In this document: positions 26,009 to 35,281 of the stretch, one piece after another
Numbering within the stretch: position 1 is the first letter of the stretch
Layout of the letters: every line of letters begins with the position of its first letter
Assembly: GCA_017505705.1 (NCBI GenBank)
Contig: JAFVOS010000007.1
Coordinates: forward strand, 51,513 to 115,512
Reading direction: 5' to 3'
From: Alphaproteobacteria bacterium
GTDB lineage: Bacteria > Pseudomonadota > Alphaproteobacteria > Rs-D84
Length of the DNA: 64,000 bases
Notes under the pieces: model-generated
Told to the model about the DNA's origin: nothing
Databases searched by the model: none
What the model saw: only the letters and a program-made list of their open reading frames with translations
Translations under genes and position numbers: made by a program

Positions 26009-27778
26009 ATGGTAAAAGTTAAAGAAAAGAAAAATTTGCCAGAAAAAATTTCTGGAAAAACAAAGCACGAAAGTGACAAAAATGATGATAAAATGTATTT
26101 TATGGCACTGGGGGGGCTGGAACACATTGGCCAAAATATGTATGTTTACAAGTATCAGGGTAAATATTTAGTGGTCGATTGTGGTATGGGTTTCCTGGAA
26201 GAAGAAATTGGTGCAGGTGATGTTCAATACTGTGATACAACATGGTTGGAAAAACGCAAAAAAGATGTTGTGGGGTTTGTTATTACACATGGGCACGAAG
26301 ATCATATTGGGGCGTTGAAATATATTTGGCCGAAATTTAGAAAACCGATTTATTGCACACGATTTCCGGCTGAAATCTTGCGCCGTACGTTTCGTGGTAT
26401 TGAAATGGATTTCAACGAAAAGACAGATATTGTTGAATTTGATCATAATGGTGCAGAACTGGATTTGTCGCCATTTACGGTTGAAACATTCCATGTCACA
26501 CATTCTGTCCCAGAAGCACAAATGTTAATTATTAAGACAGATGCAGGTAAGATACTGCATACAGGGGACTGGACATTTAACGATGATATTCCAATTGAAG
26601 CCCCGACTGATTTTGCACGTCTGGCTGAGATAGGTTCTGATCCAAAATTGCTGGCGTGTATGTGTGATTCAACGAATTCTTCACGTCAGACCAAGCAGGT
26701 GACAGAAACACAAGTCAGGGACACTTTGACTGAAATTATGAAAAATGCCCCAGGACGTGTTATTGTGACAGGTTATTCACGCAGTTTGGCACGTATCAAA
26801 ATGTTTGCAGAGGCTGCACGTGCCGCAGGACGTATTGCAGCAATCAAAGAACGCACGAATCCAAATCCTGTGCCATATGTTGGGTTGCCAGAATTTCGTG
26901 AAATGGGTATTGAATTTGGCTATCTAAAGAAAGATGAAATATACACTCATGGCGAAATCAAGGATTTGCCAGCAGAAAAACAGGCGGTGTTCTTGACAGG
27001 ATCCCAAGGGGAAAAGTTCGCAATGTTGACACGTCTGTGTCGTGGCCAGGTAAAAGAAATGCAATTAATGCCAACAGATACGGTGGTGTTCAGCTCTATT
27101 ATTATTCCGGGACGTGAACAGGATGTGTCTTTCTTGTACAACAAATTGGCACGTATGGGCATAAAGACACATACTATATTTGATACAGATAATGTTCATG
27201 CCAGTGGACATGCAGGACGGCCAGAACTAGAAAAGTTTTATGATATGGTTCATCCCCAGGTATCGGTCCCAATGCATGGGGACTATATCAACGAAATGTT
27301 GAATGGTAAGATGGCGATGGAACGTGGCGGTGCCAAACATATGATGGTTGTGCACAATGGGGAAATGGTTGCGCTGCGTGATGGCGAAGAACCATACGTT
27401 GCAGAAACAATCGAAACATCATATGTAGTTATGGAGGGGGAAACAGAACGCAGTGCAGACGACCAGGTTTATAAAAATCGTCGTAAAATTGCATCAAATG
27501 GTGCTGTTTTTGTCACGTTGCCGGTTGATAAGCGTGGTTTCTTGAAAGGGGTACCAGAAGTTTCCAGTGCGGGTATATTTGAATCTGATACAACAGGGTT
27601 TATGAAACGACAGATTCAAATAGAAATAACCAAGGCAATTGATGGGCTGAGCAAGGCAGAACGAAAAGATCGTGATAACCTGGTTCGTGCGGTTCAGGTG
27701 GCATCTAATCGTGTTGTTCGGGCGTCGCTGGGGGCGGATAAAAAGCCACAATACAGTGTGCACTTTATTCAAAAGTAA
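26009..27778 (+). CDS. rnj: ribonuclease J
   Basis: A 589-residue metallo-beta-lactamase/beta-CASP nuclease with 5'-3' exo- and endoribonuclease activity in RNA decay and rRNA maturation. A charged 25-residue N-terminal tail precedes the core; the zinc motif THGHEDHIGAL is at about residue 90, a second His motif FHVTHSVPE follows, then the HTGDWTFND segment, beta-CASP motifs (CDSTNS, TGYSRSLARI, GSQGE) and the C-terminal HASGHAGRPE and PMHGD motifs. The length fits RNase J. It has its own promoter and a long leader and ends in a terminator shared with miaA. Confidence 0.95.
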   Translation: MVKVKEKKNLPEKISGKTKHESDKNDDKMYFMALGGLEHIGQNMYVYKYQGKYLVVDCGMGFLEEEIGAGDVQYCDTTWLEKRKKDVVGFVITHGHEDHIGALKYIWPKFRKPIYCTRFPAEILRRTFRGIEMDFNEKTDIVEFDHNGAELDLSPFTVETFHVTHSVPEAQMLIIKTDAGKILHTGDWTFNDDIPIEAPTDFARLAEIGSDPKLLACMCDSTNSSRQTKQVTETQVRDTLTEIMKNAPGRVIVTGYSRSLARIKMFAEAARAAGRIAAIKERTNPNPVPYVGLPEFREMGIEFGYLKKDEIYTHGEIKDLPAEKQAVFLTGSQGEKFAMLTRLCRGQVKEMQLMPTDTVVFSSIIIPGREQDVSFLYNKLARMGIKTHTIFDTDNVHASGHAGRPELEKFYDMVHPQVSVPMHGDYINEMLNGKMAMERGGAKHMMVVHNGEMVALRDGEEPYVAETIETSYVVMEGETERSADDQVYKNRRKIASNGAVFVTLPVDKRGFLKGVPEVSSAGIFESDTTGFMKRQIQIEITKAIDGLSKAERKDRDNLVRAVQVASNRVVRASLGADKKPQYSVHFIQK

Positions 27779-27780
27779 AC

Positions 27781-27815
27781 AAAAGAACCGCCAATTGGCG
27801 GTTCTTATTTTTTTA
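27781..27815. terminator. bidirectional terminator between rnj and miaA
   Basis: AAGAACCGCCAATT and its mirror make a 24-nt perfect palindrome (27783-27806) followed by T-rich sequence in both directions. It overlaps the miaA stop codon. Confidence 0.8.
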
Positions 27816-28695
27816 TTATTTCTAAAACATCTTTTTCTGTTGGGGTGTGCGAAATTTCAATGTCTGGATTGTACTGGGTACGAAACCAAGTGCGCTGGCG
27901 TTTGGCATATTGATTGGTTTTATTTATCCAGTCTGTTATGCAATCATCAATATTTTTTTCACCACGCAGGTGGCTGCATAATTGGCTGGCACCAATGGCA
28001 CGTCGTTCGTCCCAGCCAGATTCTATTATAGATTTTGCTTCGTCAATTGCGCCGCCGGACAACATCTGGGGGATGCGTTCGCTGATTCGTTGGCGCAGAA
28101 TGTCGGCTGGTGGATTTATTAGAATACGTATTGCGTCTGGTATGACGGCGCCTGTGCGTGGAATTCGTTGGAATTCTGATAAATGATGACCCGTTTCAAA
28201 ATATACTTCCAGGGCACGTGCAACACGTTGGGGATCCGTTGCGGAAAAATCTGGCGGTAATAATTTGCGGGCGTTGGTTATGTCTTGGGCAACCATATCA
28301 CGTGCACGATTGCGTGAACTGTCACTGATGTCGGGCATTGGTGATATGCCGTTTATTAGTGCGTTTATGTAATAGCCTGTGCCGCCCACAAAAATTGGTG
28401 TTTTGCCATCCGATACGGCCAAATCATATTCTTGACGTGCCAACGCCAGATAATCAGATACGCTGATTTGTTGGGTCAGGGGTAATATAGAAAACAGTTT
28501 ATATGGGATGTTATCAATGCTGTCCGATACAGGGCGGTTTGCAAATGGGCTGGCAGAAATGTTTTCGATGCCCTGGTATATTTGAACGCTGTCACAATTT
28601 ATGATGACGCCATTTGTATGATGCGCCAAAATATGGGCAAAATCAGATTTGCCAGATGCAGTTGGACCTGTGATAATGTATGCCTGGTGTGTCAT
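27805..28695 (-). CDS. miaA: tRNA dimethylallyltransferase MiaA
   Basis: A 296-residue enzyme that prenylates A37 of tRNAs reading U-starting codons. I start it at ATG 28695 (MTHQAYIITGPTASGKSDFA), because the frame upstream is AT-rich and lacks a plausible start, and the P-loop GPTASGKS should lie at the N-terminus. Further motifs: NCDSVQIYQG, the FVGGTGYYINALI segment, and the C-terminal basic KRQRTWFR that binds tRNA. A TATAAT ends 9 bases before the ATG, so the mRNA is nearly leaderless. It diverges from gap and ends in a shared terminator. Confidence 0.94.
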   Translation of the reverse strand: MTHQAYIITGPTASGKSDFAHILAHHTNGVIINCDSVQIYQGIENISASPFANRPVSDSIDNIPYKLFSILPLTQQISVSDYLALARQEYDLAVSDGKTPIFVGGTGYYINALINGISPMPDISDSSRNRARDMVAQDITNARKLLPPDFSATDPQRVARALEVYFETGHHLSEFQRIPRTGAVIPDAIRILINPPADILRQRISERIPQMLSGGAIDEAKSIIESGWDERRAIGASQLCSHLRGEKNIDDCITDWINKTNQYAKRQRTWFRTQYNPDIEISHTPTEKDVLEIIKK

Positions 28696-28739
28696 TTCCT
28701 GGGGATTATAGCCCAGATTTTTTTCATGTAAATAAAATA

Positions 28740-28769
28740 TTGTAAATCTGAAAAATATGGTGCTAAGAT
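28740..28769 (+). promoter_or_regulatory. gap promoter
   Basis: TTGTAA (28740-28745), 18 bp, TAAGAT (28764-28769). A leader of about 27 nt holds AAAGGA before ATG 28803. Confidence 0.55.
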
Positions 28770-28802
28770 ATATTTGTACAATAAAAAACGAAAGGAATAT
28801 AT

Positions 28803-29804
28803 ATGTCAAAAGTAAGAGTTGCAATTAACGGTTTCGGGCGTATCGGGCGCTTGGTTTTGCGTGCAGCACTGGAATCTGGGCGTGATGATATTGAATTTGT
28901 TGCTGTAAATGATTTGGCACCAGCTGAACAAAATGCATATTTGCTAAAGTATGATTCTGTACATGGTAATTTACCCATGGATGTTGTGCTGGATGGTGAT
29001 TACATCAATGTGGGAAATCAACATATTAAGTGTATCGCAGAACGTGATCCTGCAAAGTTGCCATGGGGCGAATTGAATATTGATATTGTAATGGAATGTA
29101 CAGGGATATTTACGGCAGCAGACAAGGCACGTGTTCACCTGGAAGCAGGGGCCAAACGTGTTCTGGTTTCGGCGCCATCGGCTGGGGCGGACAAGACAAT
29201 TGTATATGGTGTAAACCAGGATACATTAACATCGGACGATTTAATCGTTTCTAATGCATCTTGTACAACGAATTGTTTGGCGCCTGTGGTCAAGGTATTG
29301 AATGATACGTTTGGCGTGGTATCTGGTTGGATGACAACAGTACATGCATATACCGGTGACCAGCAGTTGCTGGATAAGAATCACAAAGATTTCCGTCGTG
29401 CACGTGCGGCAAATCTGTCAATGATTCCAACCAGTACAGGGGCAGCCAAGGCAATAGGTTTGGTTTTGCCAGAACTGGCGGGCAAATTAGATGGAATGGC
29501 GATTCGTGTCCCAACCCCAGATGTGTCTGTGGTGGAATTGGTTGCTAATTTGGAAACAGCGGCAACGGCTGATGAAGTGAATGCAGCAATGAAAGCGGCA
29601 GAATCAAAAACATTTGGATATAATGATTTGCCGTTGGTATCGATTGATTTTACCCATGATGCACACAGTTCTGTATTTGACGCCGGTCAGACCAAGGTTT
29701 TGGGTGATAAATTGGTTCATGTGACAGCGTGGTATGATAATGAATGGGGTTTTTCAAACCGTATGGGCGATACCGCTGTTGCAATGGGTAAGTTGATAAA
29801 GTAA
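28803..29804 (+). CDS. gap: glyceraldehyde-3-phosphate dehydrogenase
   Basis: A 333-residue GAPDH catalysing the NAD(P)-dependent oxidative phosphorylation of glyceraldehyde 3-phosphate. The Rossmann motif INGFGRIGR opens the protein, and the catalytic Cys154 lies in SNASCTTNCLAP. The C-terminal part shows AYTGDQQLLD, TGAAKAIGLVLPEL and WYDNEWGFSNR. The residue after the second NAD strand is Asp (VAVNDLA), the usual sign of NAD preference. It is monocistronic with its own promoter and hairpin. Enolase of the same pathway is at 54840. Confidence 0.97.
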   Translation: MSKVRVAINGFGRIGRLVLRAALESGRDDIEFVAVNDLAPAEQNAYLLKYDSVHGNLPMDVVLDGDYINVGNQHIKCIAERDPAKLPWGELNIDIVMECTGIFTAADKARVHLEAGAKRVLVSAPSAGADKTIVYGVNQDTLTSDDLIVSNASCTTNCLAPVVKVLNDTFGVVSGWMTTVHAYTGDQQLLDKNHKDFRRARAANLSMIPTSTGAAKAIGLVLPELAGKLDGMAIRVPTPDVSVVELVANLETAATADEVNAAMKAAESKTFGYNDLPLVSIDFTHDAHSSVFDAGQTKVLGDKLVHVTAWYDNEWGFSNRMGDTAVAMGKLIK

Positions 29805-29824
29805 AAAAATTATGTATGTGTTTT

Positions 29825-29860
29825 CCCCATGCAAAATTTAGTTTGTGTGGGGATTTTTAT
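29825..29860 (+). terminator. gap terminator
   Basis: CCCCATGCAAA pairs with TTTGTGTGGGG (two wobble pairs) around an ATTTAG loop, followed by ATTTTTAT. Confidence 0.7.
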
Positions 29861-29861
29861 A

Positions 29862-29890
29862 TTGCTAAAATCGTCGCAATGCATTAGAAT
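29862..29890 (+). promoter_or_regulatory. promoter of the small-RNA candidate
   Basis: TTGCTA (29862-29867), 17 bp, TAGAAT (29885-29890). Predicted start near 29898. Confidence 0.5.
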
Positions 29891-29897
29891 ACATGGC

Positions 29898-29955
29898 ATA
29901 GACAGGAAAAATACCTGCCTAAAATAAAGGGACGTTTAGAATCTCCCTTTTTATT
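29898..29955 (+). ncRNA. candidate small RNA, about 57 nt
   Basis: Between gap and a small secreted-protein gene, a promoter is followed at once by CAGG..CCTG and then by a terminator-like hairpin, AAAGGGA (near 29926-29932) with TCCCTTT (near 29943-29950), an 11-nt loop and a T-rich tail. No ORF fits inside. Either a discrete small RNA or a terminated leader (attenuator) of the gene starting at 30000. No family is recognised. Confidence 0.4.
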
Positions 29956-29999
29956 TTTATAAAATTCCCAGATTTCTGCATATTTTTCTCCCTTAATTA

Positions 30000-30374
30000 T
30001 TGCCTAAAACAAACGTCGGGTTTTTATCGGCAATTGCAATAATGCCAACAAATTTGATGGCCCTTCAGTTTTGTCAGACAAAGGCAGAATGTGTCACTAG
30101 TACTAGCTGTACTTCTGGTATGGGTGGGTGTTGTGCAAAAAATGGGGAAACTGGTACGCATTATGATTGCCCCAGTGGTTGTACGTATGATTTGATGAAA
30201 AAGATATGTGATTGTGGTACTGTGTCTGGTTTAACAGATACAACTGGTACATATGAAGGTACATCATGTACAACGGAGTATTCGACATCAACAATTGAGT
30301 GCTATATGTATTACAATAAAGGTAATGAAAACTGTACAGGTAACGCACAGTGTAAGGACAATTTGGTGCAATAA
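30000..30374 (+). CDS. small Cys-rich secreted protein with weak start
   Basis: A 124-residue frame with 14 cysteines (CQTKAEC, CTSGMGGCC, CDCGTVSG, CTGNAQCKDN). The only in-frame start that leaves a signal-like hydrophobic segment (VGFLSAIAIMPTNLMA) is TTG at 30000, and no Shine-Dalgarno precedes it; a stop codon lies two codons upstream. The alternative ATG 30042 would lack most of the signal peptide. The start region looks damaged, so the gene may be decaying or the start may have been mutated. The protein resembles other Cys-rich exported proteins of this window in style, not in clear homology. Confidence 0.5.
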   Translation: MPKTNVGFLSAIAIMPTNLMALQFCQTKAECVTSTSCTSGMGGCCAKNGETGTHYDCPSGCTYDLMKKICDCGTVSGLTDTTGTYEGTSCTTEYSTSTIECYMYYNKGNENCTGNAQCKDNLVQ

Positions 30375-30407
30375 TAAATTCGATTTTTGTGTTGAATATA
30401 TGGATAA

Positions 30408-30436
30408 CAAAAAACCGCCAATTGGCGGTTTTTGTT
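30408..30436. terminator. bidirectional terminator
   Basis: AAAACCGCCAATT and its mirror form a near-perfect 22-nt palindrome (30411-30432) with T-runs both ways. It serves the small Cys-rich gene and the convergent EF-hand gene. Confidence 0.8.
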
Positions 30437-30445
30437 AAAATTATC

Positions 30446-30940
30446 TTATTCGGCTACTTCTGGTTTTGGCATACGTTGTGCACGATGTTCACGACGCATT
30501 TCTTTTTTAAATGCCTTGAATTCTGCTTTGTCAACGCAACCGTCTGAATTGACGTCGATTTGTGGTAATTTTTCAGCAATTTTTGGGCATTTTACAACCA
30601 AACAACCATTTTCAAATTCTGGTTTTGGCATTTTACCACGTTTTGGACATGGCATCATTTTTGCAGCGGCAAAACCCAATGCAAAGAATACCAACACAAC
30701 AACCAATTTTTTCCAAAAACCACAATGATGCTTTTTGCATTCACAATTTCCACCGCATGGGCAAGAATGGCCACAGCCACATGTGTGCATTTCAACAACA
30801 GGTGCCTCTACCCTTTTTACAGGTGATTTTTTTGCAGGTGCTGTTTTTTTCGCAACTGTCTTCTTAGCCGGTGCAGCTTTTACAGTTGTTTTTTTTGTTG
30901 CTGGCTTTTTAGCCACTGTTTTTTTCGTTTTTTCTGCCAT
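30446..30940 (-). CDS. membrane protein with histone-like tail, Cys cluster and EF-hand
   Basis: A 164-residue protein with an unusual order of modules. Residues 1-45 are a Lys/Ala/Pro/Thr-rich tail (KKTVAKKPATKK) like bacterial histone H1-like proteins. Residues 54-73 hold seven cysteines with His (CGCGHSCPCGGNCECKKHHC), a likely metal or disulfide cluster. A transmembrane helix spans about 78-94. The C-terminal part has one canonical EF-hand loop at 129-140 (D-x-N-x-D-G-x-V-D-x-x-E). I chose ATG 30940, which has AAAGGAA upstream; the frame runs further up without a site. If the tail is cytoplasmic, the EF-hand is periplasmic and could sense calcium. No family with this layout is known to me. 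Confidence 0.7.
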   Translation of the reverse strand: MAEKTKKTVAKKPATKKTTVKAAPAKKTVAKKTAPAKKSPVKRVEAPVVEMHTCGCGHSCPCGGNCECKKHHCGFWKKLVVVLVFFALGFAAAKMMPCPKRGKMPKPEFENGCLVVKCPKIAEKLPQIDVNSDGCVDKAEFKAFKKEMRREHRAQRMPKPEVAE

Positions 30941-31030
30941 GGGTTCCTTTCCTTTGTTTGTTGACGGTTTGATTGTATTCAATAATTTTTTTTAAGTAAA
31001 GTATTTTTTTAGAATAAAAATCTATTAAAA

Positions 31031-31050
31031 AATCCCGCAGATGCGGGATT
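31031..31050 (-). terminator. terminator of the small membrane protein gene
   Basis: AATCCCGC and GCGGGATT pair around a 4-nt loop; six T follow on the minus strand. Confidence 0.75.
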
Positions 31051-31053
31051 GGA

Positions 31054-31302
31054 TTAGTGGCGACGATTGTGGCCGTTGAAACTGCCATGTTGGGCACTGT
31101 TGCTGGAACGTTTTGATAAATAACGTGCAGCGATTAAAACCAGCCATTCCAGTGATAATACAGCCAGACCCATTAATTTAATATTCAATTCGGCATTGAA
31201 ATTGCCCATGCATGCAATAACCCATACCAACTGTGCAATAAATGAAATGTATAATGCACCGAATACGCCGGTAAAGAATACTTTTTTGATTTTTCCAAAC
31301 AT
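31054..31302 (-). CDS. small two-helix membrane protein
   Basis: An 82-residue protein. AAGGACAT precedes ATG 31302. A basic N-terminus (MFGKIKKVF) leads to two hydrophobic helices (about 9-32 and 42-60) and a polar, His/Asn/Ser-rich tail (KRSSNSAQHGSFNGHNRRH). No family recognised. It lies 36 bases downstream of the ssrA 3' end on the same strand, and may be transcribed by read-through from ssrA if the weak ssrA hairpin does not stop polymerase. Confidence 0.6.
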   Translation of the reverse strand: MFGKIKKVFFTGVFGALYISFIAQLVWVIACMGNFNAELNIKLMGLAVLSLEWLVLIAARYLSKRSSNSAQHGSFNGHNRRH

Positions 31303-31337
31303 TTTATGTCCTTATGTTCCGTTTTATATAAATTAAA

Positions 31338-31679
31338 TGCCGGGTTTCTGGTGCCATGTACCCGGCGGACACCGCAATTGCTTAAACGAATACGGCTAAC
31401 CATTGCCAACCATATTCAACGCCATCATTAGGCAGCCATTGCAAGGCGAACATTGTCGTTCGCAGCGATTCTATCGCCATTCAGTTTTTAGTCGGCTTTT
31501 TACGACGCCATGTCGGATTCACCCGATTTGTCTTTCATCATCTGTCGAATCTATGTCAGCCCCATAACCAAATACGACAATATATCGTATCAAGCAATGG
31601 TGGAGCTGTGGGGTACCGCCCCCCAGTCCAAAATGACTATTGCACAATGGATTCAGAATCATCATCGCATGCGCGACCC
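31338..31679 (-). ncRNA. ssrA: tmRNA, circularly permuted two-piece form
   Basis: Rescues stalled ribosomes. On the minus strand the acceptor piece comes first and ends in CAGCTCC-A-CCA (31608-31598), with a 5-bp T-stem TGGGG/CCCCA and loop GGCGGTA. A 34-nt spacer (31597-31564) holding ATACGA..TCGTAT is presumably excised. The coding piece begins GGGGCTGACATAGATTCGAC at 31563, and GGGGCTG pairs with CAGCTCC to rebuild the 7-bp acceptor stem. The tag reads AANDNVRLAMAA with TAA at 31430-31428. A GCCGGGT..ACCCGGC hairpin (31366-31339) closes the gene. The permuted order is the one known for Alphaproteobacteria. Exact processed ends are inferred. Confidence 0.93.
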
Positions 31680-31683
31680 AAAG

Positions 31684-33242
<1,559 letters not shown>

Positions 33243-33246
33243 TTTT

Positions 33247-33275
33247 TTGATTTTTACTACTTTCTCTGCTAAGAT
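33247..33275 (+). promoter_or_regulatory. rubrerythrin promoter
   Basis: TTGATT (33247-33252), 17 bp, TAAGAT (33270-33275); start near 33282, leader about 34 nt with AAGGAG. Confidence 0.65.
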
Positions 33276-33315
33276 TTTCTTACGAACAAAACAAAAACAG
33301 AAGGAGAAGTACACA

Positions 33316-33939
33316 ATGGTATCATTAAAAGGTACACAGACAGAAAAAAATCTGTTAATTGCGTTCGCCGGTGAATCCCAGGCGCGTAATCGTTATACTT
33401 TCTATGCATCTGCCGCAAAAAAAGAAGGTTACCAGGCAATTTCTAAAATCTTTCTGGAAACCGCCGATCAGGAAAAAGAACATGCATCGCGTTTGTTCAA
33501 ATTCTTAGAAGGTGGCGATTTAGAAATCACTGCATCTTTCCCAGCCGGCAAGATTGGCACAACATTGGAAAATTTACAGGCCGCTGCATATGGCGAACAC
33601 GAAGAAAATACAGAAATGTATCCAAAGTTTGCACAAATTGCTGCCCAAGAAGGTTTCCCAGCAATCGCAGAAATTCTGAAAAACATCGGTTTGGCCGAAC
33701 GTTATCATGAATCGCGTTTCCGCGCATTGGCCGATGCAATCGAAGATGGTACATTGTTCAAACAGGACAATATCGTTATGTGGCGTTGTACAAACTGTGG
33801 CATGTGGCACATTGGCAAAGAAGCACCACAGGTGTGTCCAGCATGTTTGCATGAACAAGGATACTTTATCAGCGAAGGAACAACATCACGTTGTGACACA
33901 AATGAAGGTTTCTGTGAATACAGCGTTATTGATGATTAA
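33316..33939 (+). CDS. rbr: rubrerythrin (peroxidase)
   Basis: A 207-residue non-haem iron protein that reduces hydrogen peroxide in anaerobes. I start it at ATG 33316 (MVSLKGTQTEKNLL), just after AAGGAG and a promoter; an in-frame ATG far upstream lies inside the previous gene. The ferritin-like four-helix domain carries the diiron ligands (FAGESQARNRY; DQEKEHASR; GEHEENTEMYP; AERYHESRF). A rubredoxin-like C-terminus has two Cys pairs (WRCTNCG and VCPACL). It fits the PFOR-based metabolism of this genome and ends in a strong hairpin. Confidence 0.95.
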   Translation: MVSLKGTQTEKNLLIAFAGESQARNRYTFYASAAKKEGYQAISKIFLETADQEKEHASRLFKFLEGGDLEITASFPAGKIGTTLENLQAAAYGEHEENTEMYPKFAQIAAQEGFPAIAEILKNIGLAERYHESRFRALADAIEDGTLFKQDNIVMWRCTNCGMWHIGKEAPQVCPACLHEQGYFISEGTTSRCDTNEGFCEYSVIDD

Positions 33940-33957
33940 TCATGTGATAATGTTAAA

Positions 33958-33986
33958 AAAAATCCCCCGTTTGGGGGATTTTTTAT
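33958..33986. terminator. bidirectional terminator after rubrerythrin
   Basis: AATCCCCC / GGGGGATT (33961-33980) with A- and T-runs on both sides, shared with the convergent M23 peptidase gene. Confidence 0.8.
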
Positions 33987-35245
33987 AACTGGATAAACAT
34001 ATTTGGATTCTTCTTTAAGTCATCAATTGCGCTGTCCATTAATTCACGATATTCAATGAACTTTTTCTTGTCAGATTTACCCAGGTTGCTGATAGCAGGT
34101 AATTTAACCGTCATTGGATTTACGTGTTTGCCATCTTTGATGATTTCATAATGTAAATGTGGGCCTGTTGACATGCCTGTTGAGCCAACGTATCCAATTG
34201 TTTGACCCTGGCGTACATTGGTGCCAACTTTTACATTTTTAACAAACTTTGATAAATGAGCATACAGCGTTTCATAAGAACCGTTGTGACGCAATTTTAT
34301 ATAATTCCCATGTCCACGATTATATCCACGTGCAACAACACGACCAGCCCCAGCCGCAGGTATTGGGGTGCCGGTTGAAGCACGAAAATCAACGCCTTTG
34401 TGTGCACGTGTGTAACCAAGTACAGGATGCTTGCGTTTGTTAGAGAAACTGCTGGTGACCTTGGCGTTATTGATGGGGGTGCGTTTTAGTGATTTTATTG
34501 CGCCATTACCGTCTGCATCATAATACCCAGTTGATCCATCTGATTTACGATATCTGTACATTTTAACATTGCCACGCAGGGCGTCAAATGATACCGCCAG
34601 GACACGACCATTATCAATTTTTTGGCCGTCTGAAAAGTTTTCTTCGTATACGACCCAGAATTTTTGACCCGCACGCACATCACGTTCAAAGTCCATTTCA
34701 AACGCCAACAGGTCGTAAACATCCGCTAATATCCCAGCAGGAATGCCCGCACGCTGGCCGGCAAGATAAAAACTGTCGCCGTCAAGAATTTCGCCCGCAC
34801 GATATACGGCACGTGTATCACGTTCAATGTCGACCGTTTTACAGTTCCATGCACCGGTTTCGTTGCAGGTTAACTCAACCTGGCGCCATGGGGATGGTAT
34901 TACAACAATTTTAGATACAGGTTCGTTGTCACTGGGGCGGGTGAATTCGATTTTGTCACTGTCAGCACGCAGTGTTGATATGCCACCATCTTTTTTTAGG
35001 GTTTTTGCAATTGCATCAACGTCATTATGGGTTAAACCCTGTTCCAGCAATAATTTAGACAGTGTGTCACCCGATGCGACCACCACAACAGATGTGCATT
35101 CATCCCCATTTGTGCGTTTGCTGGATTCAGATGACGTATGACGGGTTGCGACCAGTAATATTGCCACCAATGTTAACAAGGTTGCCAATGCCATTACCAT
35201 ACGGGTCAGGTTGGCTGTTGTGATAATATCTTTTGCTTTTTTCAT
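33983..35245 (-). CDS. M23 family murein metallopeptidase
   Basis: A 420-residue envelope protein. ATG 35245 begins MKKAKDIITTANLTR and is followed by one transmembrane helix (about 18-36). The middle resembles the OapA/LysM-like and helical regions of MepM/YebA-type peptidases (VVASGDTLSKLLLEQGL). The C-terminal lysostaphin-like domain has the zinc motifs HKGVDFR and HLHYE plus YAHLSKF. It cleaves peptide cross-links or acts as an EnvC/NlpD-like regulator; the complete zinc ligands favour an active enzyme. A TATAAT ends 7 bases before the ATG and no Shine-Dalgarno exists, so it should be leaderless. It shares overlapping promoters with prmC. Confidence 0.9.
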   Translation of the reverse strand: MKKAKDIITTANLTRMVMALATLLTLVAILLVATRHTSSESSKRTNGDECTSVVVVASGDTLSKLLLEQGLTHNDVDAIAKTLKKDGGISTLRADSDKIEFTRPSDNEPVSKIVVIPSPWRQVELTCNETGAWNCKTVDIERDTRAVYRAGEILDGDSFYLAGQRAGIPAGILADVYDLLAFEMDFERDVRAGQKFWVVYEENFSDGQKIDNGRVLAVSFDALRGNVKMYRYRKSDGSTGYYDADGNGAIKSLKRTPINNAKVTSSFSNKRKHPVLGYTRAHKGVDFRASTGTPIPAAGAGRVVARGYNRGHGNYIKLRHNGSYETLYAHLSKFVKNVKVGTNVRQGQTIGYVGSTGMSTGPHLHYEIIKDGKHVNPMTVKLPAISNLGKSDKKKFIEYRELMDSAIDDLKKNPNMFIQL

Positions 35246-35281
35246 GGCACAGATTATAATAATTTTATGACAATAAATCAA
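35232..35281. promoter_or_regulatory. overlapping divergent promoters, both leaderless
   Basis: Minus strand: TTGATT (35281-35276), 17 bp, TATAAT (35258-35253), 7 nt, ATG 35245. Plus strand: TTGCTT (35233-35238), 16 bp, TATAAT (35255-35260), 6 nt, ATG 35267. The two -10 boxes share four base pairs, so polymerase can probably occupy only one at a time. Start codons are 21 bp apart. Confidence 0.6.

Noticed and set aside
25882..26127. Minus-strand frame across the RNase J start
   Set aside because: It is antisense to the leader and N-terminus of RNase J and has no ribosome-binding site or domain.
31185..31409. Minus-strand frame overlapping the tmRNA 3' end
   Set aside because: It covers the tmRNA hairpin and the start of the small membrane protein in another frame; no protein features.
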